Of a stretch of DNA of 64,000 nucleotides, positions 30,893 to 46,720 are shown piece after piece. Each line of letters opens with the position of its first letter. Positions within the stretch are counted from its first letter, which is position 1. The notes beneath the pieces were generated by a model that saw nothing but the letters and a program-made list of their open reading frames with translations, searched no databases and had not been told where the DNA came from. Where the stretch lies: assembly GCA_011319805.1 (NCBI GenBank), contig SJRY01000066.1:98777-162776 (forward strand). Reading direction: 5' to 3'. The position numbers and the translations under genes are program-made. The stretch is from Macrocybe gigantea (taxonomy: Eukaryota; Basidiomycota; Agaricomycetes; Agaricales; Callistosporiaceae).

Positions 30893-32987
30893 GTCTTGGC
30901 AGAATCAGGCGGTTTGTCATAGTTTTCATAGCCTTCCTCTTTGATGGTCGGAGGAGGCGGAGATAGCTGTATCGTGTTGTCATCAATAGTCCGGATGGTG
31001 CTTTCCTCGACGTTGATTCGGAGCTGCGGGTTCAATCAGTATGGCCTATTCTAAGCGCATGGGCTATGAAAGTCTCACTGAAGCGACTTTGGAGAATTCG
31101 GATCGACGCTATACGAAGACAATGGTTGAGAAAAGGCTTATCAACACAGCGGATGAGTATAACATACTGAGTAGCGCTTGCTCATGGTTCTGTTGGCGAC
31201 CACGGAATCGGGGAGGAAGATCGGCAGAACACGGTCTGTGGATCCGGCTTGCGAATTGACATTTGCTACTTGGAGTTGCTTTCGAGCGTTGAGCCTGCGA
31301 GAAAGGTGAGACACCATCGATGATTAGTCTTCGCGGCTTACGTCGCCAAGAGTGAGTTTGCGTAGACTGGGCACGTCAGAATGTGGATGTAGGAAATGAG
31401 AAGCCCGATACATACGTTTGCTGATGACGAAGTGCAACCCCATAAAGATAAGGTTCGATGGCATAGCCAGCCACTGAAGAAAAAAGTCCATCAGTGTCGG
31501 TATCTTTGATGGCATGTTCGGCCATGGTACGAACACAAATCATGGAGACGACGGTCGCGGCACTGAAAGATGAATCAAAGATTGTAAAGATAGTTATCAG
31601 TTAAAGGAACAACTCACCTAGTAAGTGCTCCATGCTCAAACGCGTACAACATTAACAGGTCTAGAACGTGGCACATGCTAAAGAATAAATAAGATGTGAA
31701 CATCTAAGGGCGAACCATTCTAAGATTTACCTTGAATTCCTTTTACGTCCTTTCATGAGAAGCACGAAAAGCAGAGCTGTGATTAGGACGTCCAACAAGC
31801 AAGACAACGCGAGACCCGCAGTGAAGGACCACTGAGAGCACAATCAGTCGACTTGATGTCAGGAAAGTACAGTGCTCTGCACATACAGTATAGGTTTGGA
31901 CGAAGCGCCGGAGACTTCGAAGGGTAATCCTGCAAAGAGCGTTCGAAACTAGAAGCGAAAGCTCTACCATTTACGTACATTTTTACAGTGGTAACTGAAG
32001 CAAATAATGTCTTAGTTCGACGACATCCACAACAATCTAAACGTACCGCAAGCAAAACCTGCAGGATGGTAAATGAATAAAAGATTACGAGCTGCTCATG
32101 AAGCTGGCCTTACATAGACGTAAACAAGCAATTAGGCCCTATTATAGACGTTCAGACAAGGCATCAAACGGTGCAAAGTACGAAATCATACCAATGGAAC
32201 GGCTATATAGAGGTTCTGACGGCTAACTGTAGCACCTCAGATCTAAGGTCAAGGCGTCAATGAAAGTGGATACGCACGTCTGTATATACGGTGAACAAGG
32301 AAACTGAAGAATTGGTGAGCGGAGAGGCAATCAATCTGATGAATGGGAACCGAATCATTTTACCAGTGGACGAGAAATGTGAGGATGGCCTGCGATCCGG
32401 ATTGTAACTAAGCAGCAGCAGTGACGTCAGTTAAGGATTTATTACCGTGAGCGCGATTGTCATCTAGGAATGAAATTGGCCATCAGTAAATCGCATTGAA
32501 TGGCTGGGAAGAGAACTCACAGCCATACTCCTAAGGAAGGAGTATCAAGTCAGTGGGTGACAGTAGGACATCCCTGAAGGCCTACCAAGGCACGACATCG
32601 ACTCTGCCATAATGACCGAAATGCGCGATGAGATGGTCCCATAGTGATAGACCGACGAAGATAGTGTGACAGGAGTCAAGTATGCTGCACGATGGCGTTA
32701 CAAACTGCAGTTGGAAAGAAGATAGATGAAAAATCGTGCCTGACAGCCAAGACCTGACTCAATCAGTTGGATTGAGGTGGACGAACATGGTGTAGCGACG
32801 TACCAAAACCTTGAGCGACGCGGGTCTGTAGAGTAGTACTTGAAATAGGCGAAGGTTTGAACCGTTACGACGCCCGAAAAGCTATGCGGTTGAATGACGC
32901 GTTACGAAGTCTCAGGAATAGCGCGTACACAGCTGCTGCGAGACCACCGATCAAAAGAGCACCCAAGGTTGTTGCTATGTTGACCAT
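30893..32987 (-). CDS. DUF6534 membrane protein, copy 2
   Basis: The ATG at 32987 gives MVNIATTLGALLIGGLAAA. Exons then read SGVVTVQTFAYFKYYSTDP, SILDSCHTIFVGLSLWDHLI with HFG and VVPW, ILTFLVHW, SWSFTAGLALSCLLDVLITALLFVLLMKGRKRNSR, MPSNLIFMGLHFVIS, LNARKQLQVANVN and a tail LRINVEESTIRTIDDNT to the TGA at 30893-30895. These follow the order of copy 1 and copy 4. A minus-strand TATAAAAG at 33074-33081 lies about 90 bp before the ATG. There are about ten short introns; the borders in 31990-32500 are not resolved. Function unknown; multi-pass membrane location predicted. Confidence 0.78.
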
Positions 32988-33679
32988 TACGCTGAAAATA
33001 CTGGTAAAGACAGAAGAATAGGACGAAGAGAAAGAAGGGCGGGGAAGCACTCATGAAATTTGGTTGCCGTATCTTTTATATGGCGTCGAATTACGTCCAG
33101 AGGGTTTGGTGAGGAATGCCCGCTTGAGGGAAAGCGCCGTTAGTTATTCGGTTTGTTGATGGCATGCATTCTTGAAGTCAGGGCAGTCAATTCAATTTTT
33201 TCTCGACCAACGCCTACAAACCATTGGGCATAAGATCATAGGACCCCGCTAGAATTCTTGACAGAAGGCCAGGAACGAGGGCGAAAAAACCTTGCAACAA
33301 GATGACGCATGGACTTGCGACATATTTTAAATGCTGCATTGGATAACGAGAGATGAGAGTGAATGTCGATCGTTCATGAAGCCGACTAGAAGCGCAAGAA
33401 GCACGGGTCGATGAGCGGAGATCCCTAATTCTGGGTCAGACCCGTAGTCGAAGTTATCGGACCGAATAAAATAAAAATTTCGATCGCCGTTCTAGCTAAA
33501 ACTTGGAGTTTTTGGCTCATACAGAAAACATGTTTCAAAAGACGCGTCTTGACGACGCGAAGTAGACTGTCCAAGCAAGGATTGAAAAAAAAGCAAGTTG
33601 TCGTTACATAAGCATATTAGGCTTGTCTGTCACAGATGTCACATCACATTCTTCTCCTCAGCTTTCGACGAACTCCACG
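32988..33679. other. Divergent promoter region, DUF6534 copy 2 and ISWI gene
   Basis: No coding sequence is visible. The TATA-like motif 33074-33081 serves the minus-strand gene. The remaining 550 bp is AT-richer than its neighbours, with no clear element. Confidence 0.45.
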
Positions 33680-38113
<4,434 letters not shown>

Positions 38114-38554
38114 TTGGACGAAACGATTTTATTTATTCTTTCTGTTACAGTAGCTATTGTGTAATGTTCATGACGTTGTACTCAACTTGTAGAATAGACA
38201 TTGGATTAAGGCCTTGGTAGCACTGGATTTTATTCCCTCCAGATGTTTGGCATTGAGTGATAAGACACTACAGACTTTGAGACCAAACTTGCGCATGAGG
38301 TGGTGACCGTCTTCTCGGTTTTGCATTTGAGATCACTGATATCGTACTGGACCGACAAGTGGAGAAGACCCAGCAATTCGTGGTATGTACGTAACTGCAT
38401 CTTAACTCACTGGAACGATTGACAGACTACAAGTGCAGCGGATAATATATTACAACATTTTGAATGGTCTGGATAAATATCGGCCATGACACAAAGAGAG
38501 TGTTGTTCAGGTCAAAGGAATGTCTGTCGAGGCGTCAGATAATGGTGGAATAGA
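38114..38554. other. Convergent 3' region
   Basis: This lies between the stop codons of the convergent ISWI and DUF6534 copy 3 genes. There is no coding sequence, and no terminator motif I can name. Confidence 0.4.
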
Positions 38555-40711
38555 TCATTCATATGCCACATTGCGGAAGGAGGGCGGCACGTCTGCGGGA
38601 ACGTGCTCAATGCTTTTGACGACGCTGATTTCCATCTGTACACGCGTCAGTTGGCCAACTCACGGCAATGGACGAAACTTGGCACCTTCTGGCCCCTGTA
38701 ACCTTCGGTGAGAGAGCCAAATTCGTACCGCGAAGGCTACGTGTATGCACAGTTGGCATTCCTCGATCAAGTGCCAAGGTTGAAGACTCACAAGGTTATT
38801 GTCGTGATGGCGATGGTAACCTCGACCACCAGAGGGAAATGAATGGGCACGGCGTATTGCTTCGCGCGTGTTCAGCCTTGATAGGGGTTAGGAATTTGTT
38901 TGATCGTGATCGCAGTTAGCGATGGAATTACTCACGTTACAAGAAGAGAGTTGGCATATACTATCAAGGGGCGTTTTCAGAGGATGGGTTTGTGATGATG
39001 AGGGGAAGGTACCATCATACATTTTGAGATCACGAAGTGAAGACCCATGAAGATGAGATTTTTGTTCATGCTCACCCACTGAGCGCAATGTCAATATATT
39101 ATGCTGGGGCGGGGTATATAATGCGGGGTTCCGTTACTCACACAAACCATAGAAACCACAGTCCCGGCGCTGCAAAAGTATTTGTCAGCAACACGCCATC
39201 TCTGAAGGAGTTGATCCTTGCCATGTCAGGGAGCCAGTTTCAAAGGCATAGCGAATAAGAGAGTCAATCACCACGTTGAGGCTGATACTGGTCATCAGGT
39301 GCCCGGACAGCGAAGCTAGAGGGACAGCGCGGATGCTTACCTTGGGGCTCCAGTGCGACTCGTTTGCAACAGGAAAAAGAGCGAAGCAGTTATTAATATA
39401 TCCGCGCACGTCGACAAGGCGAGACCAAGGGTAAATAACCACTAAAGAAGAAAAGTCAGGAAGATCGGCAACATCAAAACGATCAAACTCAAACTCGGCC
39501 TGGCGGCCAGAACTCGAAGAAGCCGGTCACGTACACGAAAGTGGAGTTTGAACGTAGAAAAACTGTGCAAACGGAACCTGATGTCCCTGTTTATTAAAAG
39601 GGTCCTGAAATGGCGTTTCATAGACCTACATTTCGCCCGTGGTGGCTTGTTACGGAAATTTCAATTAGCGATGGTATTCCGCCATGGGACGCCTGAGTCG
39701 GGACCGAAAACTTACCACTGGCTGAGACTGCCGGGAGAAGAAAGCAGATCGTTTCAACACAGAAGCCCAGATGATACATCCTAGTAAGGCGTAGTATGCT
39801 TACCAAGACGAAGAACGGCAAGTAAAACCTACATCGAGTGATAAACCTGTGCAAAAGCTCAAAGGGGATTGGTAGAGTAACATGCTTACGATGGGGACGG
39901 TAAGGGACCAGTTCCGTTTACTCACTAGTCACAAGAGTGAGTTTGTCTGATTGGTTCAACGATTCATTCGCACGCACGCATGAAAATTCTGTGGGCGAAG
40001 AAGCTACGAGTCCAAAAACAATTAACGCTAACCTGGGAAATCGTGCGTTTGGGAAAAAAGAATGCACTGACCAATGAACTAAGAAGGTCAACACAGCCTA
40101 GCATAATTGAATTTCGGCTCAGCGTCCACTATCTCAAAGCGCGGCGCATACCGTCAGAGCGATCGTGAGCTAGAACGATTATAAGTATCTGAGTGGGAGG
40201 AATTCTTCGGAGGCCTACCGCAATGTTCCTGTTCATACGTTCATGAGAAGGTGAACTGCGTGGAGAGATGTAGAGAGCTCACCAAGGGATGAAATCTATT
40301 ATTTCCTCTCTGCCATAGTTTCCTATGAGATAGTCCCATAGAGAAGACCAAGTAAAAGCCGTATGCAGTATATCTAGAAGCCTGGCCTTCATCCTTAAGA
40401 ACGCGACCTCGGTTCGACAACACCATGTTCACTCGCCAGATAAACAAAACCTAGTGTTCATGTTGTTAGAGATGCAAAGGTGCAGGAGTTCTGGTTGTAA
40501 ATTACCAAAAATTTAAGCAACCTCCGATCCTTGGGATACATTTTGAAGTATAATACCACTTGGACGGTAACGACGCCTGATAGACTACATGGGATCAGTC
40601 AGACACGAGTGGCGGTCGCGTGGAAGGGGGGAACGCGACTTACATGGCAGCAAATAAGCCGCCAATAAGCAGCGCGCCGAATGTTCTTGAGACGTCTACC
40701 GTTGCGGCCAT
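38555..40711 (-). CDS. DUF6534 membrane protein, copy 3
   Basis: The ATG at 40711 gives MAATVDVSRTFGALLIGGLFAAM. Exons continue with GVVTVQVVLYFKMYPKD, LLDILHTAFTWSSLWDYLIGNYG and DFIPW, NVVIDSLIRYAFETGSLTW, MNKNLIFMGLHFVISK, YANSLL, LNTREAIRRAHS, and a tail MEISVVKSIEHVPADVPPS to the TGA at 38555-38557. The order matches copies 1, 2 and 4. Intron borders between 39500 and 40200, where the central helices lie, are poorly resolved. Role unknown. Confidence 0.75.
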
Positions 40712-41377
40712 TGTGGAGGGGAGCAGAAGGAAGGAACCTCGGCCACCATCTTTTTGAACCTGAGGCGTAAATAAAAGGACCTCCAACAAGGCGCTCAGGC
40801 AAGCACATGCCGGTTTGGCCGGGAGTATTAGAAAAAAGAAGGGCCAGTCTATTTCCCGACATGGATGAATCTGACACTCCCTTACAGCATTCCCCATGTG
40901 GTTGCCTGAAGGTTAATAAAAGAGGAACCGAATCTGTCACGTCTGGGGCCAGAGTGTTAAATTTTCTACCGCTTACCGATCGGTGATTTGGCGCTTTATG
41001 GCAAGTTACGACCACGGCTCTCCACCAAGCCAATCACTGCAGAAAAGCAATTTGATAGGTCGAGTTTTGGTTGGGTCTGTCCACATCGTCGCGACGACAC
41101 TCATGCATTGGAAACTTGAGATTTGCACGTTCGGCTGCGTACCATTTGTGCGCCTCTACGAGAATTAGTTGTACCACGTCTTCCGCATTTTATTCTCGTA
41201 ATCGTCTTACAACACGGTGTTGGGCAGGGACTCGCGATCCATTCAGGCTGTCAAATGGGAGAATTGGAGGCTTCGCTGTCAAGCCGCGATGTTTGCTTAC
41301 ATAAGCCATTTCGCGCATCCTCCAAACTTGGTCTGAGACTTGTACAAAGCAGCGGTATTGCTGCACAATTTTCGACG
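40712..41377. other. Divergent promoter region, DUF6534 copy 3 and CCT3
   Basis: Overlapping short frames on both strands show no domain. Nothing else is supported. Confidence 0.4.
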
Positions 41378-43585
41378 ATGTCCCAAACTCCAGTTTTCGT
41401 GATGAGTATGCTGATTTTGCTTTGAACTTTCAAAAAAATCTGATTAGTTCCTCTGTCAGATACTGCGCCTGAACGACAATCGGGGCGAAAAGCGCAGATA
41501 TCGAACATCACCGCGGCCAAGGTAATCCCATATTATCGATCCAATTTATGAGGTTAGGACTCTAAATCCTAATCTGTATAGACTGTGGCAGATGTCATTC
41601 GGACGTGTCTGGGCCCAAAATCCATGTTAAAGATGATCCTGGATCCGATGGGAGGAATCCTGTACGTCTGTCCACACATGATGATAGGACTAGCGGTTGA
41701 TGTGCTCCCTTCCGCCGATGGACAGGCTAACCAACGACGGCAATGCTATTCTCCGAGAGATTGATGTCGCTCACCCTGCGGCGAAGAACATGATCGAGCT
41801 GAGCCGGACACAAGATGAGGAATGTGGAGATGGAACGACTAGCGTCATCATCCTAGGTGCGCAAAGTTCGTTGATGTTTGACTTTCTTTTCGCTGACAAG
41901 TCGAATGCACCAGCCGGCGAAATTCTAGCACAGTCACTAGCCCAATTGGAACGCGATATACATCCCGTCGTTATCATCTCGGCGTACAATAAAGCCCTTA
42001 AGGAGGCTCTTGAGATAATACAGCGGATATCCATTCCAATCGACGTCAATAACGACGAAGAAATGCTATCACTCATTAAAACGTCCATTGGCACCAAATT
42101 TGTCGCGCGATGGTCTGACTTGATGTGCAATCTAGCCCTTCAGGCCGTGCGGACCGTTGCGAAAGAAGACAATGGGCTGAAGACCGTCGACATCAAGCGG
42201 TACGCTCGGGTAGAGAAGGTCCCTGGAGGCGAGATTGAGGACAGCAGAGTCTTGAGTGGGGTGATGCTCAACAAGGATATCACGCATCCGAATATGAGAC
42301 GGAGGATCAAGAACCCGCGCATCATCCTTCTCGATTGCCCGCTAGAATACAAAAAGGGCGAGTCTCAAACGAACATGGAGATCTCGAAGGAAGGTGATTG
42401 GGAAAAGGCCCAGAACATTGAGGAGGAGCAGGTCAAAGCGATGGTTCAGCGCATCCTGGAGTTCAAGCCGGATTTAATCATCACAGAGAAGGGTATTTCA
42501 GGTAAGTCCCTGCACTTAGGTTTATCATAACGCTGATTGATGAATTCTTTCCAATTAAACCAATTCTGGCCCATATCTTGGCAGATATCGCCCAGCACGT
42601 GCTTGAAAAACACAACGTCTCTGCCATCAGAAGAGTACGCAAGTCGGACAACAACCGCATCGCACTTGCCGTTGGTGCTACGATTGTGAACCGCGTCGAG
42701 GATCTCCGAGAGTCCGATGTTGGCACGAAATGCGGTCTTTTCCATATCGAAAAAATCGGCGACGAGTTGAGTGGCCGCGCTGCTTCTCCAAGACGTGCCA
42801 GAAAAACTGACTATGATTTCCCTTGCTTCAGGTATTTCACCTTCTTGACCGAATGCACGTCCCCGAAGGCATGTACAATCCTTCTTCGTGGCCCCTCGAA
42901 GGACATCCTGAACGAGATCGATCGAAACCTCGCTGATGCCATGTCGGTGGCGCGGAATGTCGTCTTCAACCCCATGCTCGCACCTGGTGGCGGCGCAACG
43001 GAGATGGCCATCAGCGTCGGACTTCAGACTAAAGCTCGCAGCATTGTGGGTGTCGAGGGCTGGCCATTCAGAGCGGTGGCGGACGCTATGGAAGTCATCC
43101 CCAGGACGTTGGTGCAAAACAGTGGCGGCAATGCGATCCGAGTTCTCACAGAGCTTAGGGCAAGTGGCCATTTCCTCCTGGTTGGCTCTCTGCTCAGTCT
43201 TTTTCTCTAGGCAAAGCACGCCAGCGGAGAACACTCATGGGGCGTCAATGGAGAAACGGGGAAGATCGTCGACATGAAGAAATATGGGCTGTATGAATCC
43301 GCCAGTGTTAAGGTACGGAAACCTCTTTCGTTGTCTTTATCAATTTACGGAGTTCGGGCTTACGAGGGAAAAAATAATTCGTTGCCTCTTTATAGATACA
43401 AATCTTGAAAACTGCCATCGAGGTCTGAATCTTGACTAGTCTTCTATCGGCAACCTCACTGACACTGCTCGGTACCCAATCAGGCTGCCCGTATGCTACT
43501 CAGGGTCGATGACGTTGTGCAAGCGGTTCGGAAGGAGAAGGAATCTGGTCAGTCGGGTGTGCCTCCAGAGGAGATGGAGGGCTGA
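41378..43585 (+). CDS. CCT3: T-complex protein 1 subunit gamma (chaperonin CCT3)
   Basis: The gamma subunit of the cytosolic eight-subunit chaperonin that folds actin, tubulin and WD40 proteins. The ATG at 41378 gives MSQTPVFVM, then QSGRKAQISNITAAK, TVADVIRTCLGPKSMLKM, LTNDGNAILREIDVAHPAAK, DEECGDGTTSVIIL (nucleotide-binding GDGTT), the apical domain with MLNKDITHPNMRRRI and LIITEKGISDIAQH, TILLRGPSKDILNEIDRNL, APGGGATEMAIS, IPRTLVQNSGGNAIRVL, GETGKIVDMKKYGLYE and RVDDVVQAVRKEK before the TGA at 43583-43585. About seven short introns join cleanly and I see no frame loss. Length (about 555 residues) is normal. Confidence 0.94.
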
Positions 43586-44092
43586 GATGGTTTATAAGAA
43601 AATAATGAAATGTAATTCTCGTTACAGCATCTGGATGACAATAGATACATTTCACTTCAGCTTCAGCTTTAGTCCTGATTCAATCACCTTCTGTGATGCT
43701 GTCTTGCAATCTGATGATCCCAACGGAACAGGCAATCAACATGTCCGAGGGTTCTGTCCGACAATCGAGGATACTAATGAAATATATAGTACATGATCTT
43801 ATGGGTACATAAAAGTAGAATGTGGTATACGGATGAAAGCGAGCGATGGAACGAAAGAGTGTACTTGTCATCGAGATCACAGCAAGTGAGTTGAGCAGAA
43901 CGTATTCCGAGTACCGCGGTAGCATGAGCGAAACACTCTTGTCTTGGCGAAAGCGAAAAGAGGTGGATATGATGAGAACAGTGCGCAAGGTCTTTGTGAG
44001 CGCGGAAATAAAGATAGAATGGTCGTCTAGCGTCCGCATCGCCATCAGACGCTCTCGGACTGGGCACGTGCGCGCAAGTGCATTTTTTTCGG
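43586..44092. other. Convergent 3' region
   Basis: It lies between the convergent CCT3 and tetraspanin genes. Minus-strand frames at 43680-44067 have no family signal. Confidence 0.4.
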
Positions 44093-45494
44093 TCAGTGCG
44101 GGGTAACGGGCGTTCTGTTGGTCAAGGCGTGATAGCTATGCGTAGAAGTAGGGGTATAAGTCATGCCGGGTATGGCGTCTAGGTGGAGGTTGGAGCGGGA
44201 CTTGGCGAGGATCTCCGAGGCGACATCAGCACCGTACTGCTCCGCAAGCTCGCTACGGAGTAAAGCAGCGAAGGCCGAGATCAGAAACTTGTCACTCAAA
44301 CCGAATACATACTCACTTTGCGTATTTGTCCATGATGACGGCCATGCTGTTCAGGCTGAGTCGGTACGCCTTTGGCATCATGCCTTTTCCGAAGCGATAC
44401 GTGATATGGTTAGAGCACAGCAGGCCCGTGATGATAATGCCGATGTGGAGCGGAACGAGGGCGAACGCGACTGCGTACCAGCGGCCAAGCACGAGCCGCT
44501 GGAAGGCCATGTATCGAGACTTGCAGCCAGGGAGAAGGCTCCGAGCAAAGCACGTCTGCGTGACCGTCGCTTCAACAAACGGGCTGAAGTACCCGCAGCA
44601 CTGTAGCTGATTTTGAATCCTGGCCCTGCCGGATGTTCCGAGATCTCTGGACCACTCCGCGTTGATCTTGCCCTCCAAGTTGAAAGTGCGACGCTTGTAG
44701 GATATGTATCCAGGAACGACGAGGAACGCAAAGGTGATCCAGAGAAGGAAAGTGTAGATGGCCAAGAAGGACCGGTTGTTAAGGAGGATGCCCGCCCAGC
44801 CGATCATGGCCGTGAAAATTCCAAGAGAGGCGGCGATGGTGGAGGTGATGAGTTCCGCCCTGTTCCCGACGCGGACGACGTCTGCATGCGTCCAGATGTT
44901 GAACCAAGTCATCAGACAGAATATGAGCGCACGAGGGAGTAGATTGTGAGCTGCTTGATTTGTCAGCAGAACGATCGAGGAGCACATTGTTCAAGTTCAA
45001 GTCCTCACCAAGGAGTTGGCAGCGAACAAGCACCATTTAAACCTGTTCCATCGTAGTCGCCGCCGGGGAGCTAGTTTTCCTCCAAACAGCCCGTCGTCGT
45101 CGTCTTCGTCATCTTGCCCTGGTATCCTTGCTTCACCACTTCGGAAAGCATCCACGCCGCCTCCGCGCTTGGGTATGGCAGAATCGATCCCTTTGGCATT
45201 TTTCCGTTTCCTCGCACCGCCGGGGGTGAGCATAGATGAGGAGAACTTGTGTGGGAGGTAGTTCACGGTCAGCGAAAGCGTCTCCTTATTGCTGCCTGTC
45301 ATCGAGCCCTCGCGAGAGAAGGCCGGTGAAGGCACATTGCTTGCGAAAGGGACGTTCGGGGGATCGAGCGGCCCAGTGAGTCCCGCGCCGCCCATGTCTG
45401 CCAGCATGTGACGAGTGGACGGTGTGTGCGAGTAGGTCGAATTTGCGTGAGAAGCGACGGAGGCGGGTCTTGAAGAGCGTCTTGGCAATGGCAT
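44093..45494 (-). CDS. Fungal tetraspanin
   Basis: A four-helix membrane organiser. The ATG at 45494 opens a long cytoplasmic Ser/Pro-rich N-terminus (about 165 residues, with a DDEDDDD run), then WCLFAANSL and LPRALIFCLMTWFNIW (helix 1), STIAASLGIFTAMIGWAGILL (helix 2), FLAIYTFLLWITFAFLVVP (helix 3), the extracellular loop with QNQLQCCGYFSPF (the CCG motif) and two further Cys (TCFARSLLPGC), then YAVAFALVPLHIGIIITGLL (helix 4) and a conserved SNHITYRFGKGMMPKAYRL tail. The last exon (44093-44286 or so) gives LAEQYGADVASEI. The pattern is that of a basidiomycete tetraspanin, with a longer N-terminus than animal ones. No frame loss is seen. Confidence 0.85.
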
Positions 45495-46720
45495 AGTTTG
45501 TTGAGATGAAGTCAGAGTTACAGGAAGATTGGAACTTACGGCGAGTCGTTCATCTGGCGCAATGTATTTTGGCAAGCGCAGCACGATGAGGCGATGAGGC
45601 AGGGCGGTTAGTAACGTCCGTTCACATGGCGGTGATACGACATACCAAATGGGGGCTGCCAGAACGTTCACGCTTGTCCCCACCAAAATCCAGGTATGTC
45701 GACCAGACCCGTTGCATTTGGACACTCAACGAGCGACACTGACCTGATCCTCAATGTTTCAATGAAAGCAGTCTTTCTGTCAAATCCCAGCAACAAATTC
45801 CAATTGTCATCAGCATTGTCGGACTAGACAAAATTGTCCACATGTCTCCAGGTCGCATGATGGGAATCCTCATCAGTGTCACTCCTATTATTCCCAAAAG
45901 GCTCGTGAGCCCTCAAGTTCTCATCCCCGGTGGCTTGTTTATAATTGTAACGAATTCTTCCAGGTATCTTTACAAGAGCCGATGGTTCTCAAATTCCGAA
46001 TGGTCAAGCCTTGGGAAGGGCCAGCTCCTGTACAGCGCCAAGCATAACGCATGCTGCCACACGAACCTTTCCTGGACATCAGAGGCGAATAACCTAAGCG
46101 CCCTGATTTCGCAGAACACGATGGTCACCATCGATGTCTCGGAATCGTCAGTCCAACCATTGAATGCTTTTTATCTTTGTATCAGGATTTGCGTCACAGA
46201 ATCCATCGTCTGTTATGTCGTCCTCGCTGATTGCCGCGAGCTTCATTTTAAGACCTGCGCTATGGCATTACGTCTGAATTTACGAGAAAGATTGCTCATT
46301 GGTCAAGACAATTGCACCCCAAATCGGAACCAACGCAGCGGTCTGATTGTTTCTTGGTTGTGAGGGCATCCAAGCCCTACTGCGATAACTAATGTCGGCT
46401 TTATGGTAAAGGCCTCCATGGTATAGCTTCATGCATTATAATATCTGGTATTGTTTTGGTGGTGATAACATGTCGTTTGTTGCCAAAGGTGAGAGGTTGT
46501 GTCACATTTCGAGTCTCTTCATTCAACTACGAGAATACTTTCCAAAGATTCGGAAATCTTATGCAGCGCTTCTGGCACATTAGCTCTCAGATTAACTTGC
46601 GGAAAATAGTAGAATAGATATAAGGTGGATCTACGACTGTCACGGATCAAGTGACCAGGACACGACTTGTCACGTTACCAGCGTCACAATCCCGCGTCGG
46701 CGACGCGTCTCCTGACCACC
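45495..46720. other. Intergenic with an unassigned reading frame
   Basis: A 173-codon plus-strand frame lies at 45842-46363 (starting MSPGRMMGILISV). It shows no domain and its residue usage is not clearly protein-like, so I do not call it a gene. The rest is the promoter side of two divergent genes. Confidence 0.3.

Noticed and set aside
45842..46363. A 173-codon plus-strand frame between tetraspanin and MAU2
   Set aside because: No family signal, and an open frame of this size can occur by chance in 1.2 kb; not enough for a gene call.
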